DNA of 9,161 nucleotides from Lentihominibacter faecis (GCF_014306095.1 NZ_JACRWC010000055.1:1-9161), one strand, 5' to 3'; counted from the first letter of the stretch, positions 1 to 7,634 are shown. Numbers and translations are program-made. The notes: generated from the letters alone by a model not told the origin.

Positions 1-2120
1 TTTCCTATGACTGGGACAGAGAAGTTGCCACCTGTCATCCCGACTACTACAAGTGGATGCAGTGGATCTTCATCCAGTTCTATAAAAAGGGACTGGCATA
101 TAAAAAAGAGAATCCTGTAAACTGGTGTCCGAGCTGCCAGACCGTACTGGCCAACGAACAGGTCGTTGACGGCAAGTGCGAACGGTGCAAGACGCTGGTA
201 GGCAAGAAGGATCTATCACAGTGGTATTTTAAGATCACAGATTACGCTGAAAGGCTTCTTGACAATCTGGAAAAGCTGCCAGGCTGGCCGAACAAGGTCA
301 AGCTGATGCAGAAAAACTGGATCGGCAAGAGCATCGGCGCAGAAGTGACCTTTGAAATAGATGGTTTTGACAAGGGGCTTGACGTCTTCACCACGAGACC
401 GGACACCTTGTATGGAGTTACGTATATGGTAATGGCACCGGAGCATCCTTATCTGAAGGAGCTGGTAGCGGGCAGCGAATACGAAGAACCTGTCAACGCT
501 TATGTTGATAAGGTACAGCATATGAGCGACATCGAACGTACCTCCACGACCAACGAGAAGACAGGACAGTTTACCGGTCGCTATGCGATCAATCCGCTGA
601 CAGGTAAAAAGGTTCCGATCTTCATCTCTGATTACGTTCTCATGGACTATGGTACCGGAGCGATCATGGCGGTACCGGCTCATGACCAGAGAGACTTTGA
701 CTTTGCGAAGAAATTCGACCTGGAGATCATCCCGGTAGTAGATTCCGATGATCCGGAAGTTGACGTATACGACCTGAAAGCTGCCTTTGCGGCAGAAGGA
801 ACGATGATCAACTCCGAAATGTTCAACGGCATGAACAACAAGGAAGCCATCGAAAAGATCATCGACTACCTGGAAGAAAAGAAAATCGGCAAGAAGTCCA
901 TCAACTACAAGCTGAGAGACTGGCTCATCTCCAGACAGAGATACTGGGGAACTCCGATCCCGATGATCCACTGCGACGACTGTGGATGGGTTCCGGAGAA
1001 GGAAGAAAATCTGCCGGTCCTGCTGCCTGCTGATGTACAGTTCACAGGCAAGGGCGAATCTCCGCTGGCAACAAGCAAGACCTTTGTGAACACCACATGT
1101 CCGGTCTGCGGCAAGCCTGCCAGAAGAGAACTGGATACCATGGACACGTTCCTGGATTCCTCCTGGTATTTCCTGCGCTACTGCGATCCGAAGAATACAG
1201 AAGCGCCGTTCAGCAAAGAAAAAGTAGATTACTGGATGAACGTAGACCAGTACATCGGCGGAGTGGAACATGCGATCCTTCACCTGATGTACGCAAGATT
1301 TTTCCAGATGGCACTTTACGATCTGGGACTGGTAAGCACGGAAGAGCCTTTTAAGAATCTGCTGACGCAGGGCATGGTCATCAAAGACGGTGCCAAGATG
1401 AGTAAATCCCTGGGCAATGTTGTCAGCCCTGCGGAGATCATCGACAAGTACGGTGCAGATACGGCAAGACTGTTCATCCTGTTTGCGGCACCGCCGGAAC
1501 GTGAGCTGGACTGGTCGGATAAAGGCGTAGAAGGAAGCTTCAGATTCATCAACAGAGTATACCGGATGGTATATGATTTCTCGCAGAACTACAGCGAGGT
1601 GCCGGAAAGCTATGAAATCAGCGGCGACGCTGATAAGAACATGGCGTACTGGCTCAACTATGCCATCAAGAAGGTATCAGACGATATCGGCGAACGGTTC
1701 AATTTCAACACAGCCATCAGTACGATCATGGAACTTGTCAACGAAATGTACCGCTATAAGGAAGGCACGGTAAATCCGGGTCTGTTCGGAGCAGCCATCA
1801 AAGATCTGATCATCATGCTGGCGCCGTTCGTACCGCACGTAACGGAAGAAATGTGGGAGCACCTGGGATACGAAGGATCCGTTCACGATCAGAACTGGCC
1901 GGAATACGATGAAAAAGCCCTTGTAAAAGATACTGTAGAGATCGTTGTGCAGGTAAACGGAAAAATCAAAGAGAAATTAGATATTGCAGGCGGACTTTCC
2001 AGAGAAGAAATGGAGAAGACCGCTATGGAAAACGAAAAGGTAAAAGGGCTGATCGAAGGTAAGAATGTTGTGAAAGTCATTGCCGTACCGGGCAAGCTGA
2101 TCAACATCGTGGTAAAATAG
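1..2120 (+). CDS. leuS: Leucine--tRNA ligase (LeuRS), 5' end cut off by the window
   Basis: Class I aminoacyl-tRNA synthetase that attaches leucine to tRNA-Leu in the cytoplasm. The reading frame is open from base 3, before the first ATG at 57, and the residues there ([16 protein letters not shown]) are conserved interior LeuRS sequence, so the gene starts upstream. About 705 residues are visible; compared with a family length of 800-860, roughly 110 are missing, including the HIGH motif. Visible in order: a four-cysteine zinc module (Cys codons at 126, 135, 177, 186); the CP1 editing domain with TTRPDT (390-407) and the HDQRD aspartate motif (681-695), so post-transfer proofreading looks intact; a second CxxC pair set around 970-1110; [11 protein letters not shown]; the KMSKS loop at 1395-1409; the anticodon-binding region; and a C-terminal domain ending [13 protein letters not shown] at 2118-2120, then 36 bases to rnjA, probably co-transcribed. 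Identification is secure. Confidence 0.97.
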   Translation, partial: SYDWDREVATCHPDYYKWMQWIFIQFYKKGLAYKKENPVNWCPSCQTVLANEQVVDGKCERCKTLVGKKDLSQWYFKITDYAERLLDNLEKLPGWPNKVKLMQKNWIGKSIGAEVTFEIDGFDKGLDVFTTRPDTLYGVTYMVMAPEHPYLKELVAGSEYEEPVNAYVDKVQHMSDIERTSTTNEKTGQFTGRYAINPLTGKKVPIFISDYVLMDYGTGAIMAVPAHDQRDFDFAKKFDLEIIPVVDSDDPEVDVYDLKAAFAAEGTMINSEMFNGMNNKEAIEKIIDYLEEKKIGKKSINYKLRDWLISRQRYWGTPIPMIHCDDCGWVPEKEENLPVLLPADVQFTGKGESPLATSKTFVNTTCPVCGKPARRELDTMDTFLDSSWYFLRYCDPKNTEAPFSKEKVDYWMNVDQYIGGVEHAILHLMYARFFQMALYDLGLVSTEEPFKNLLTQGMVIKDGAKMSKSLGNVVSPAEIIDKYGADTARLFILFAAPPERELDWSDKGVEGSFRFINRVYRMVYDFSQNYSEVPESYEISGDADKNMAYWLNYAIKKVSDDIGERFNFNTAISTIMELVNEMYRYKEGTVNPGLFGAAIKDLIIMLAPFVPHVTEEMWEHLGYEGSVHDQNWPEYDEKALVKDTVEIVVQVNGKIKEKLDIAGGLSREEMEKTAMENEKVKGLIEGKNVVKVIAVPGKLINIVVK

Positions 2121-2144
2121 TGTACCCTTTTCCTGGACGACTTT

Positions 2145-2152
2145 AGGAAGGA
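2145..2152 (+). promoter_or_regulatory. Ribosome binding site of rnjA
   Basis: AGGAAGGA lies 4 bases before the ATG at 2157. It matters because it supports translation starting before the low-complexity basic region, so the 117-residue extension is part of the protein. The only other plausible start for a core-only protein is GTG at 2508, which has just a weak GGAAG about 15 bases upstream. Confidence 0.75.
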
Positions 2153-2156
2153 CATT

Positions 2157-4154
2157 ATGAGCGAAGAAACGAAAATGACATCAAGGAAACCTGCAAAGCC
2201 TGCGGGAAAGAACACTTCTTCCCGCAGCGGCTCCGGCCAGAAGAATACCGGACGAAAGGCTTCGGCAGGGAATAGAACAGGTGGTGGAAAGCAGGGCACG
2301 AACCGAAAGACTGCTTCTGCCAGATCTGGTTCTTCTGCAAAGAATCATGCGGGCAGATCCGGGGCAGGCAAGGCAGCTCCCGGCAAATCCGCTTCCGGCA
2401 AGGCAGCTGAGGCTGTCAAAACAGCCGGCAGAACGAGCAAGGCGGCCGGCAGTGCCGGTGCAAGAGGCGCAGCTTCCAGAGGGAGACGGAAGAAAGCTGC
2501 GCCGGCGGTGAAGATCATCCCGCTGGGCGGACTTCACGAAATCGGAAAGAACATGACAGCGCTGGAATACGAGGATGAGATCATCATCGTTGACTGCGGG
2601 CTGTCTTTCCCGGATGACGATATGTTCGGGATCGATAAAGTAATTCCGGATTTTTCATATCTGGAAAAAAACAGCAAGAAGATCAAGGGACTGATCATTA
2701 CTCACGGACATGAAGACCACATCGGTGGTGTTCCGTATCTGTTAAAGGTGATCAACGTACCGATCTACGGCACCAGATTCCCGCTGGGGCTGATCGAAAA
2801 CAAGTTAAAAGAACACGGCATGAAGGCGAGGATGCATACGGTGAAAGCCGGACAGACCTTCAAACTGGGAAAGCATTTCTCGGTGGAAGCTTTGCGGATC
2901 ACTCACTCCATCGCGGACTCCATATGCCTTTCCATAACGACACCGGCAGGAAAAATCTTCCATACAGGGGATTTCAAGATCGACTATACGCCGGTGGATG
3001 GAGATCCGATCGACTTCGCCAGACTGGCGCAGATCGGATCAGAAGGAGTGCTTCTGATGATGGCGGACAGCACCAACGTGCTGCGTCAGGGATATACGGC
3101 ATCGGAGCGTGTAGTCGGCAAGACGCTGGGGAATATTTTCCGCGGCTGCAATAGTCGTATCATCATAGCCACGTTCTCATCCAACGTCCACAGGATACAG
3201 AAGATCGTGGATCTTGCAAAAGAATGCGGTCGCAAGGTGGCCGTTTCCGGCAGGAGCATGGTCAATGTGGTAGAGCTTGCAACGGAACTGGGATACATGA
3301 AGATACCGTCCAATATGCTGGTGGATCTCAATAAGGCAAAGAACGTTCCGGACAAAGAAATGGTCATCATCACCACAGGAAGCCAGGGCGAGCCTATGTC
3401 AGCACTGGCAAGGATGGCGTCCTCGGAGCATAAAGCCATCAAGATCAAGAGAGGTGACAGAGTCATTCTCTCGTCTTCTCCGGTACCGGGCAACGAGCTG
3501 ACGGTGGCCAATGTAGTCAACAAGCTGGTGGAAAAGGGTGCAGAAGTGATCTATTCAGACATCGCGGATATCCATGTGTCCGGGCATGCCTGCCAGGAAG
3601 AACTGAAGCTGATGCATTCCCTGATCCGGCCGAAATTCTTCATGCCGGTCCATGGCGAGTACCGCCATTTGCAGACCCACGCAGATCTGGCTCACACGCT
3701 GGGCATGCCGAAGGATAACGTATTCCTTCTCAGCAACGGAGACTGTCTGACTGTTTCTGAAGATAATGCAGTGAAGACAGAAAAGGTCGCAGAAGCGGAA
3801 GGTATCATGGTAGACGGACTGGGCGTAGGAGACGTAGGAAACATCGTTCTCCGCGACAGAAGACTGCTGTCGGAGTCGGGTCTGATCATTCTGGTAGCAG
3901 CGATCGACCGGTATTCCAACCGGATCGCATCGGGACCGGATATCATTTCCCGCGGATTTGTCTATGTACGTGAGAATGAAGATTTGATCGATGAAGCCTG
4001 CCGCAAGGCAGAAGAGATCCTGGAAGAATGTATTGCAAAGGATATGAAGGACTGGAACGGTATGAAGACGGCTGTTCGGGAAGGTCTGCGTAAATTCATT
4101 TATGCGAAGACCAAGAGAAGTCCGGTGATCCTGCCGATCTTCCTGGAAGTGTAG
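2157..4154 (+). CDS. rnjA: Ribonuclease J with long basic N-terminal extension
   Basis: Metallo-beta-lactamase/beta-CASP ribonuclease with 5'-3' exonuclease and endonuclease activity in mRNA decay and RNA maturation. The protein has 665 residues. Family-like sequence starts near residue 118 (VKIIPLGGLHEIGKN). All metal and catalytic positions expected from Bacillus RNase J1 are present at matching spacing: H183, H185, D187, H188 (HGHEDH), H250, D272 (HTGDF), H477 (HVSGH) and H499 (PVHGE). Residues 1-117 are Lys/Arg/Ala/Gly/Ser-rich with 28 basic and 3 acidic residues, probably disordered. The ATG at 2157 is supported by AGGAAGGA at 2145-2152 and the frame stays open through the extension. It follows leuS by 36 bases and precedes a YlbF-family gene by 14. 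The symbol could be rnjB in a two-paralogue genome; with one copy visible rnjA/rnj is the default. The family call is secure; the function of the extension is unknown. Confidence 0.96.
   Translation: MSEETKMTSRKPAKPAGKNTSSRSGSGQKNTGRKASAGNRTGGGKQGTNRKTASARSGSSAKNHAGRSGAGKAAPGKSASGKAAEAVKTAGRTSKAAGSAGARGAASRGRRKKAAPAVKIIPLGGLHEIGKNMTALEYEDEIIIVDCGLSFPDDDMFGIDKVIPDFSYLEKNSKKIKGLIITHGHEDHIGGVPYLLKVINVPIYGTRFPLGLIENKLKEHGMKARMHTVKAGQTFKLGKHFSVEALRITHSIADSICLSITTPAGKIFHTGDFKIDYTPVDGDPIDFARLAQIGSEGVLLMMADSTNVLRQGYTASERVVGKTLGNIFRGCNSRIIIATFSSNVHRIQKIVDLAKECGRKVAVSGRSMVNVVELATELGYMKIPSNMLVDLNKAKNVPDKEMVIITTGSQGEPMSALARMASSEHKAIKIKRGDRVILSSSPVPGNELTVANVVNKLVEKGAEVIYSDIADIHVSGHACQEELKLMHSLIRPKFFMPVHGEYRHLQTHADLAHTLGMPKDNVFLLSNGDCLTVSEDNAVKTEKVAEAEGIMVDGLGVGDVGNIVLRDRRLLSESGLIILVAAIDRYSNRIASGPDIISRGFVYVRENEDLIDEACRKAEEILEECIAKDMKDWNGMKTAVREGLRKFIYAKTKRSPVILPIFLEV
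2367..2408 (+). repeat. 12-nt direct repeat in the RNase J extension (30-nt period)
   Basis: GGCAAGGCAGCT occurs at 2367-2378 and again at 2397-2408, exactly 30 bases (10 codons) apart, encoding GKAA twice with GKSA between. This suggests that the Lys/Ala/Gly-rich tail of RNase J grew partly by short in-frame duplication. Simple composition bias is an alternative explanation. Confidence 0.5.
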
Positions 4155-4168
4155 AAAGGAGCATATTT

Positions 4169-4525
4169 ATGAATGTATATGACCAGGCTCATTCGCTGGC
4201 AACAGCAGTAAAGGAGTCCGAAGAATACAAGCAGTTTCAGGCCAGAAAGAAGGATATCGAAGGCAATCCGGAACTGGAAAAAGCGCTGAACGATTTTCTC
4301 AAGCAGCAGTTTGAGATGCAGGCAGCCCAGGCTATGGGACAGCCGATGGATCCGGAAGCTTTAGGCAAGCTGCAGCAGCTTTCCGGTATCCTCATGCAGG
4401 ACCCGGCAGCGGCGCAGTATCTGCAGTGCCAGATGCGTTTTTCCATGATGATGGCAGATGTGTATAAGATCCTGGCCGAAGTTTCCGATCTGGGTATCGA
4501 CCAGATGATAGGAGGCGACAAATAA
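4169..4525 (+). CDS. YlbF/YmcA (Com_YlbF) family protein
   Basis: Small all-helical, probably cytosolic protein of 118 residues, the usual size for the family. Recognised by the N-terminal pattern with an ESEEYKQF segment, then a Leu/Gln/Met-rich helical body (FLKQQFEMQAAQ, LQQLSGILMQDPAAAQYL) ending with a short GGDK tail. In Bacillus subtilis two paralogues (RicF/YlbF and RicA/YmcA) form a complex with RicT that directs RNase Y-dependent maturation of operon mRNAs and affects competence, sporulation and biofilm. Whether this copy does the same is inference; only one paralogue is in view and it sits 14 bases behind an RNase J gene. GAAAGGAG just upstream is a good ribosome binding site for the ATG at 4169. 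Its TAA shares one base with the ATG of the next gene. Family assignment is fairly firm, exact orthology is not. Confidence 0.85.
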   Translation: MNVYDQAHSLATAVKESEEYKQFQARKKDIEGNPELEKALNDFLKQQFEMQAAQAMGQPMDPEALGKLQQLSGILMQDPAAAQYLQCQMRFSMMMADVYKILAEVSDLGIDQMIGGDK

Positions 4526-5220
4526 TGGCGAACATGGTGAAAACACCGGATGAGCTGATGAAGATCCTCAAGGCTGCGACCATGGGAGATATGTGCTTCA
4601 CCCATATCCTGCAGTTTATCGAACCGGGGATGACGGAAAAAATGGTAGCGGATGAAATCGAGAAAACGCTGCTTGGTTATGGCGCGGAAGGACTGTCCTT
4701 CCCGACGATCTGTGTGTCCGGCGTCAACACGACTCAGCCCCACGGAGAACCTAGCGATAAAGTGATCGAAGACGGCGATTTCGTGACTATGGATTTCGGT
4801 GCTGTCGTGGACGGCTACTGCGGTGATATGACCCGTACCATCGGGATCGGACATCTGAGCGAAGAACAGATCAAGGTTTACGATATCGTTCTTCATTCCC
4901 AGATGGCAGGCCTTGCAGCATGCAAAGCAGGTGTAAGGTGCAGTGATGTAGATGCGGCAAGCAGAGACATCATCAAGGAAGCTGGATACGGCAATTACTA
5001 TATCCACGGCACAGGACACGGTGTCGGGACAGAGGTGCATGAAGCGCCTACTCTGAATCCGAAGAGTGAGGAAGTGCTGGAAGAATACATGCCTGTCACG
5101 GTGGAACCGGGCATCTATATTCCAGACAAGTTCGGAGTTCGCATTGAGGACTTGGCAATCATCACAGAATTTGGTATAATAAATGCTGTAAAATCTCAAA
5201 AGAGTTTGATTATAATTTAA
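4525..5220 (+). CDS. M24 metallopeptidase, Xaa-Pro aminopeptidase type, catalytic domain only
   Basis: Pita-bread-fold dinuclear metal peptidase of 231 residues. The five metal ligands are D90 (MDFGA), D101 (GDMTRT), H165 (HGTGHGVG), E194 (VEPGIY) and E208 (VRIEDL), with conserved H73 (PHGEP) and H172 (VHEAP). The VEPGIYIP...GVRIEDL stretch is typical of aminopeptidase P/PepQ-like members such as Bacillus YqhT rather than methionine aminopeptidase, so the expected activity is removal of an N-terminal residue before proline, though automated annotation may call it map. YqhT-type proteins have about 350 residues with an N-terminal creatinase-type domain; here the protein starts (MVKTPDELMKILKAA) where the catalytic domain begins. 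The start is supported by AGGAGG at 4510-4515 and a TAATG overlap with the preceding gene, so it does not look like a fragment. It lies directly upstream of efp, as yqhT does. The 3' end contains the efp promoter. Confidence 0.88.
   Translation: MANMVKTPDELMKILKAATMGDMCFTHILQFIEPGMTEKMVADEIEKTLLGYGAEGLSFPTICVSGVNTTQPHGEPSDKVIEDGDFVTMDFGAVVDGYCGDMTRTIGIGHLSEEQIKVYDIVLHSQMAGLAACKAGVRCSDVDAASRDIIKEAGYGNYYIHGTGHGVGTEVHEAPTLNPKSEEVLEEYMPVTVEPGIYIPDKFGVRIEDLAIITEFGIINAVKSQKSLIII
5152..5180 (+). promoter_or_regulatory. Sigma-A-type promoter for efp inside the M24 gene
   Basis: A -35 box TTGGCA (5152-5157, five of six consensus bases), an exact 17-base spacer and a perfect -10 box TATAAT (5175-5180), preceded by TG at 5172-5173 giving an extended -10. 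Predicted transcription start is near 5187, leaving a leader of about 58 bases before efp. It lies within the last 70 bases of the M24 reading frame. A second TATAAT at 5211-5216 has only a poor -35 match upstream and may be incidental. Confidence 0.8.
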
Positions 5221-5244
5221 ATATAAAGAGAGGTCGAGAAGTTT

Positions 5245-5805
5245 ATGATTTATGCAGGTGATTTTAGAAAAGGTATGACATTTGAAATTGACGGGGATCC
5301 GCATGTAGTTCTGGATTTCCAGCACGTTAAGCCGGGTAAGGGCGCTGCGTTCGTAAGAACGAAGCACAAGAACATCCTGACCGGCGCTATAAAGGAAGAA
5401 TCCTTCAACCCGGATGCCAAGTTCCCGAAAGCACACATCGAGACAAAGACGATGCAGTACTTATATAACGACGGCGAACTGTACTATTTCATGGATGAAG
5501 AAACTTACGATCAGATTCCTCTTACATTCGACCAGGTAGAAGATGCGATGAAGTATCTGAGAGAAAACGATGAAGCTACGATCAAGTTCTACCAGGGCAA
5601 TGCGTTCCAGGTGGAAGCTCCGAACTTCGTAGACCTGAAGGTGATCGAGACAGAACCGGGCGTTAAAGGCGATACAGCTACTAACGTAACAAAGGCTGCT
5701 ACGGTAGAAACCGGTGCAGTGATCCAGGTTCCGATCTTCATCGAAGAAGGCGAGATCATCAAGATCGATACGAGAACAGGCGAATATCTCGGAAGATCCA
5801 AATAA
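5245..5805 (+). CDS. efp: Translation elongation factor P
   Basis: EF-P binds between the ribosomal P and E sites and relieves stalling at consecutive prolines. The protein has 186 residues, the normal length, with the N-terminal KOW-like domain ([17 protein letters not shown]), the exposed loop KPGKGAAF carrying the modifiable lysine at position 32, the central OB domain, and the C-terminal OB domain with [21 protein letters not shown] ending in [11 protein letters not shown]. The PGKGAAF loop is like that of Bacillus EF-P, where Lys32 receives 5-aminopentanol. The modification in this organism cannot be read from the window: there is no epmA/epmB or EarP gene here. AGAGAGG (5227-5233) lies 11 bases before the ATG, a slightly long spacing. 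The gene has its own promoter inside the upstream M24 gene, may also receive read-through from it, and is followed 12 bases later by a strong hairpin. Confidence 0.98.
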   Translation: MIYAGDFRKGMTFEIDGDPHVVLDFQHVKPGKGAAFVRTKHKNILTGAIKEESFNPDAKFPKAHIETKTMQYLYNDGELYYFMDEETYDQIPLTFDQVEDAMKYLRENDEATIKFYQGNAFQVEAPNFVDLKVIETEPGVKGDTATNVTKAATVETGAVIQVPIFIEEGEIIKIDTRTGEYLGRSK

Positions 5806-5817
5806 GGAAGAATTCTG

Positions 5818-5847
5818 CAAAGAGGGGACGTCATCGTCCCCTCTTTG
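5818..5847 (+). terminator. 13-bp perfect hairpin after efp, probable terminator with weak U-tract
   Basis: Left arm CAAAGAGGGGACG (5818-5830), loop TCAT, right arm CGTCCCCTCTTTG (5835-5847): every base pairs. It begins 12 bases after the efp stop codon. The T-rich part (CTCTTT) belongs to the stem and the bases after it are GAAAATGATG, so there is no proper run of U. It may be a leaky terminator or a 3'-end stabiliser of the efp transcript. Confidence 0.7.
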
Positions 5848-5882
5848 AAAATGATGCAAAACACCACAGAAAGAGGTACTAG

Positions 5883-6941
5883 ATGTCAAAGATTTTTAGC
5901 AGCAAACTGAAAACCCTTCTGATCATCATCGGGATCGTCGTAGTCCTGCTGACTGCCGGGATGTTCTTTTATCTGACGGGGATCGGTGCAGTTGACAGCA
6001 AAAGCGATAAAGACGTGTCCGTTACGATCCCGCAAGGCAGCGGAGCGGCAGCTATAGTCAAGATCCTGGATGAGAAGGGACTGGTGAGAAACACCCTTTG
6101 CGCCAAAATCCACGCCAGAATCGGCGGGTATGATTCTTTGCAGGCCAATACCTATGTTTTCAGCAAATCCATGTCCCTGCCGGAAATGATGAAAGCCATC
6201 AACGAGGGCGATTTTGACTACGTTTCCAGGCAGCAGTTCACAGTAGTTGAAGGGGCTACGGTCCCGCAGGCAGCAGAGGCGATGGCCAAGGAGCTGCCGT
6301 TTACGAAAGACGAGATCCTGGCGGCATGGGCAGACAAGACCTATCTGAACAAGCTGATCAACAAATACTGGTTTTTGACAGATGAGATCCTGGCGGACGG
6401 TATCATGTATCCACTGGAAGGGTATCTGTATCCGGAAACGTATTTTGTCACCAGCGAAGATCCGAGCATCGAGGAAGTCACAACCATGATGCTGGACCAT
6501 ACGGACAAGGTCCTGACCAAGAGAAAATCAGATATCAAAAAAATGGACATGACTGTGCATCAGTTTCTGACGCTTTCTTCTGTGGTAGAGAACGAATCTC
6601 TCTTCAAGAAGGATCGCCCGAAAATCGCCGGTGTCTTTATCAACCGTTTGAATAAAAATATGCCGCTGCAGAGCGACATCACCGTGCTGTACGCTTTGCA
6701 GGAAAAACGCGTAGCGGTGACGAATAAAGACCTGCAGGTGGATTCCAAATACAACACATATAAAAACACGGGACTGCCGGTTGGACCGGTCTGCTCGCCG
6801 TCTGCGGACACCATGGATGACGTTCTCAACTACGAGAAGAGCGATTATTATTACTTCTTTGCCAAGGAGGATGGGACCGTGATCTATTCCAGGACGCTGG
6901 CAGAGCACGAGAAGGCTGTTTCGGAGAACAAATGGTACTAA
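5883..6941 (+). CDS. mltG: Endolytic murein transglycosylase MltG (YceG-like)
   Basis: Membrane-anchored lytic transglycosylase that cuts nascent peptidoglycan strands internally and is thought to set glycan strand length. The protein has 352 residues. A single N-terminal membrane helix spans about residues 11-33 (LLIIIGIVVVLLTAG), so the rest lies outside the membrane. A LysM-like segment follows (VTIPQGSGAAAIVKILDEKGLV), then the YceG catalytic domain with the proposed catalytic Glu236 in LSSVVENES, followed by IAGVFINRL, MPLQSDITVLYAL and the conserved NTYKNTGLPVGPVCSP. AAGAGG at 5871-5876 supports the ATG at 5883. No promoter is evident in the 35 bases between the efp hairpin and the start, so transcription may depend on read-through. 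One base separates its stop from the next start; mltG followed by an O-methyltransferase and a U32 protein matches yrrL-yrrM-yrrO in Bacillus. Confidence 0.96.
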   Translation: MSKIFSSKLKTLLIIIGIVVVLLTAGMFFYLTGIGAVDSKSDKDVSVTIPQGSGAAAIVKILDEKGLVRNTLCAKIHARIGGYDSLQANTYVFSKSMSLPEMMKAINEGDFDYVSRQQFTVVEGATVPQAAEAMAKELPFTKDEILAAWADKTYLNKLINKYWFLTDEILADGIMYPLEGYLYPETYFVTSEDPSIEEVTTMMLDHTDKVLTKRKSDIKKMDMTVHQFLTLSSVVENESLFKKDRPKIAGVFINRLNKNMPLQSDITVLYALQEKRVAVTNKDLQVDSKYNTYKNTGLPVGPVCSPSADTMDDVLNYEKSDYYYFFAKEDGTVIYSRTLAEHEKAVSENKWY

Positions 6942-6942
6942 T

Positions 6943-7632
6943 ATGAATATAACAAACGACATAATCACAGCGTTTATCAATACCTTTTACAAGAATGAAA
7001 ACAAGGATCTGCAGGAGTTGAGGGCTTTTGCAGAGGCGCAGCATGTACCCATCATCCTGCGAGATACAGAAGGGCTTCTTTTGAATCTTCTGCGGATCAA
7101 AAAACCCAAAAAGATTCTGGAGATCGGGGCAGCTGTAGGGTACTCCGCATGCTGTTTTGCAGAAGGCTGCGACTGCCGGGTGGTGACCATCGAATCCAGC
7201 CCGCAGGCGTTTGAGATCGCCAGAAACAACATAGAAAACATGGGATTTTCAGACCGTGTCACGGTGCTTTCCGGGGATGCCAGGGAGGTGCTCGTAAAGC
7301 TGGCAGAAGAGGCGGAAGAGGCTGCAAAGGACGATCCGGAGGGAGGCTTCGATGTAGTGTTTATCGATGCTGCAAAGAGCCATTACAAGGCGTTCTGGGA
7401 TCTGGCGATGCCGCTTTGCAATGATGAAGCCATGATCATCTGCGATAACGTGCTGATGAAGGGCATGACGGCTTCGGATGAATACGATCCGGGGAAAAAG
7501 TACAAGACCAGCATCCGCAAAATGCGGGAATTCATACAATATATCACGGATCTGCCGTATGCGGATACTTGTATCCTGCCGGTAGGCGACGGTGTATCGA
7601 TCAGCGTGATCGACAAGGGAAAAAACTCATAA
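6943..7632 (+). CDS. trmR: SAM-dependent O-methyltransferase, probable tRNA 5-hydroxyuridine methyltransferase
   Basis: Class I, metal-dependent O-methyltransferase (family 3/COMT-like) of 229 residues. SAM-binding motif I is ILEIGAAVGYSA (residues 58-69), the acidic residue after strand 2 is E84 (VTIESSPQAF), and probable metal ligands are D142 (FIDAAKSHY), D168 and N169 (IICDNVL). The closest characterised relative I recognise is Bacillus TrmR (YrrM), which methylates 5-hydroxyuridine at wobble position 34 to 5-methoxyuridine. The assignment rests on family plus context: the next gene is a TrhP-like U32 protein that would make the hydroxyuridine. Residues 119-135 form a Glu/Asp-rich insertion (LAEEAEEAAKDDPEGG). 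The ATG lies one base after the mltG stop and has only a distant GGAG (6923-6926), so translation is probably coupled to mltG. A small-molecule methyltransferase role remains possible. Confidence 0.88.
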   Translation: MNITNDIITAFINTFYKNENKDLQELRAFAEAQHVPIILRDTEGLLLNLLRIKKPKKILEIGAAVGYSACCFAEGCDCRVVTIESSPQAFEIARNNIENMGFSDRVTVLSGDAREVLVKLAEEAEEAAKDDPEGGFDVVFIDAAKSHYKAFWDLAMPLCNDEAMIICDNVLMKGMTASDEYDPGKKYKTSIRKMREFIQYITDLPYADTCILPVGDGVSISVIDKGKNS

Positions 7633-7634
7633 CT

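Noticed and set aside
216..1283. 355-residue open frame on the minus strand inside leuS
   Set aside because: Antisense to strongly conserved LeuRS motifs, with no family resemblance; a shadow of the coding strand.
2508..4154. GTG at 2508 as the true start of a normal-length RNase J
   Set aside because: It has only a weak, distant purine stretch, whereas the ATG at 2157 has AGGAAGGA and leaves a normal 36-base gap after leuS; using 2508 would leave about 390 bases of open frame unexplained.
4525..5220. Annotation as methionine aminopeptidase (map)
   Set aside because: Ligands are shared across M24, but VEPGIYIP/GVRIEDL and the yqhT-like position beside efp fit the aminopeptidase P group better.
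4237..5436. 399-residue open frame on the minus strand
   Set aside because: It lies antisense to three well-identified genes (YlbF family, M24, efp), has no recognisable domain, and arises because reverse-strand stops are rare in this codon usage.
5993..6040. TTGACA-like -35 inside the start of mltG
   Set aside because: No acceptable -10 hexamer is found 16-18 bases downstream.
7569..7634. Upstream ATG extending the U32 protein by 22 residues
   Set aside because: The added residues overlap the end of the methyltransferase gene and do not resemble the family; MNKIELLAPAGD from 7635 is the conserved N-terminus.
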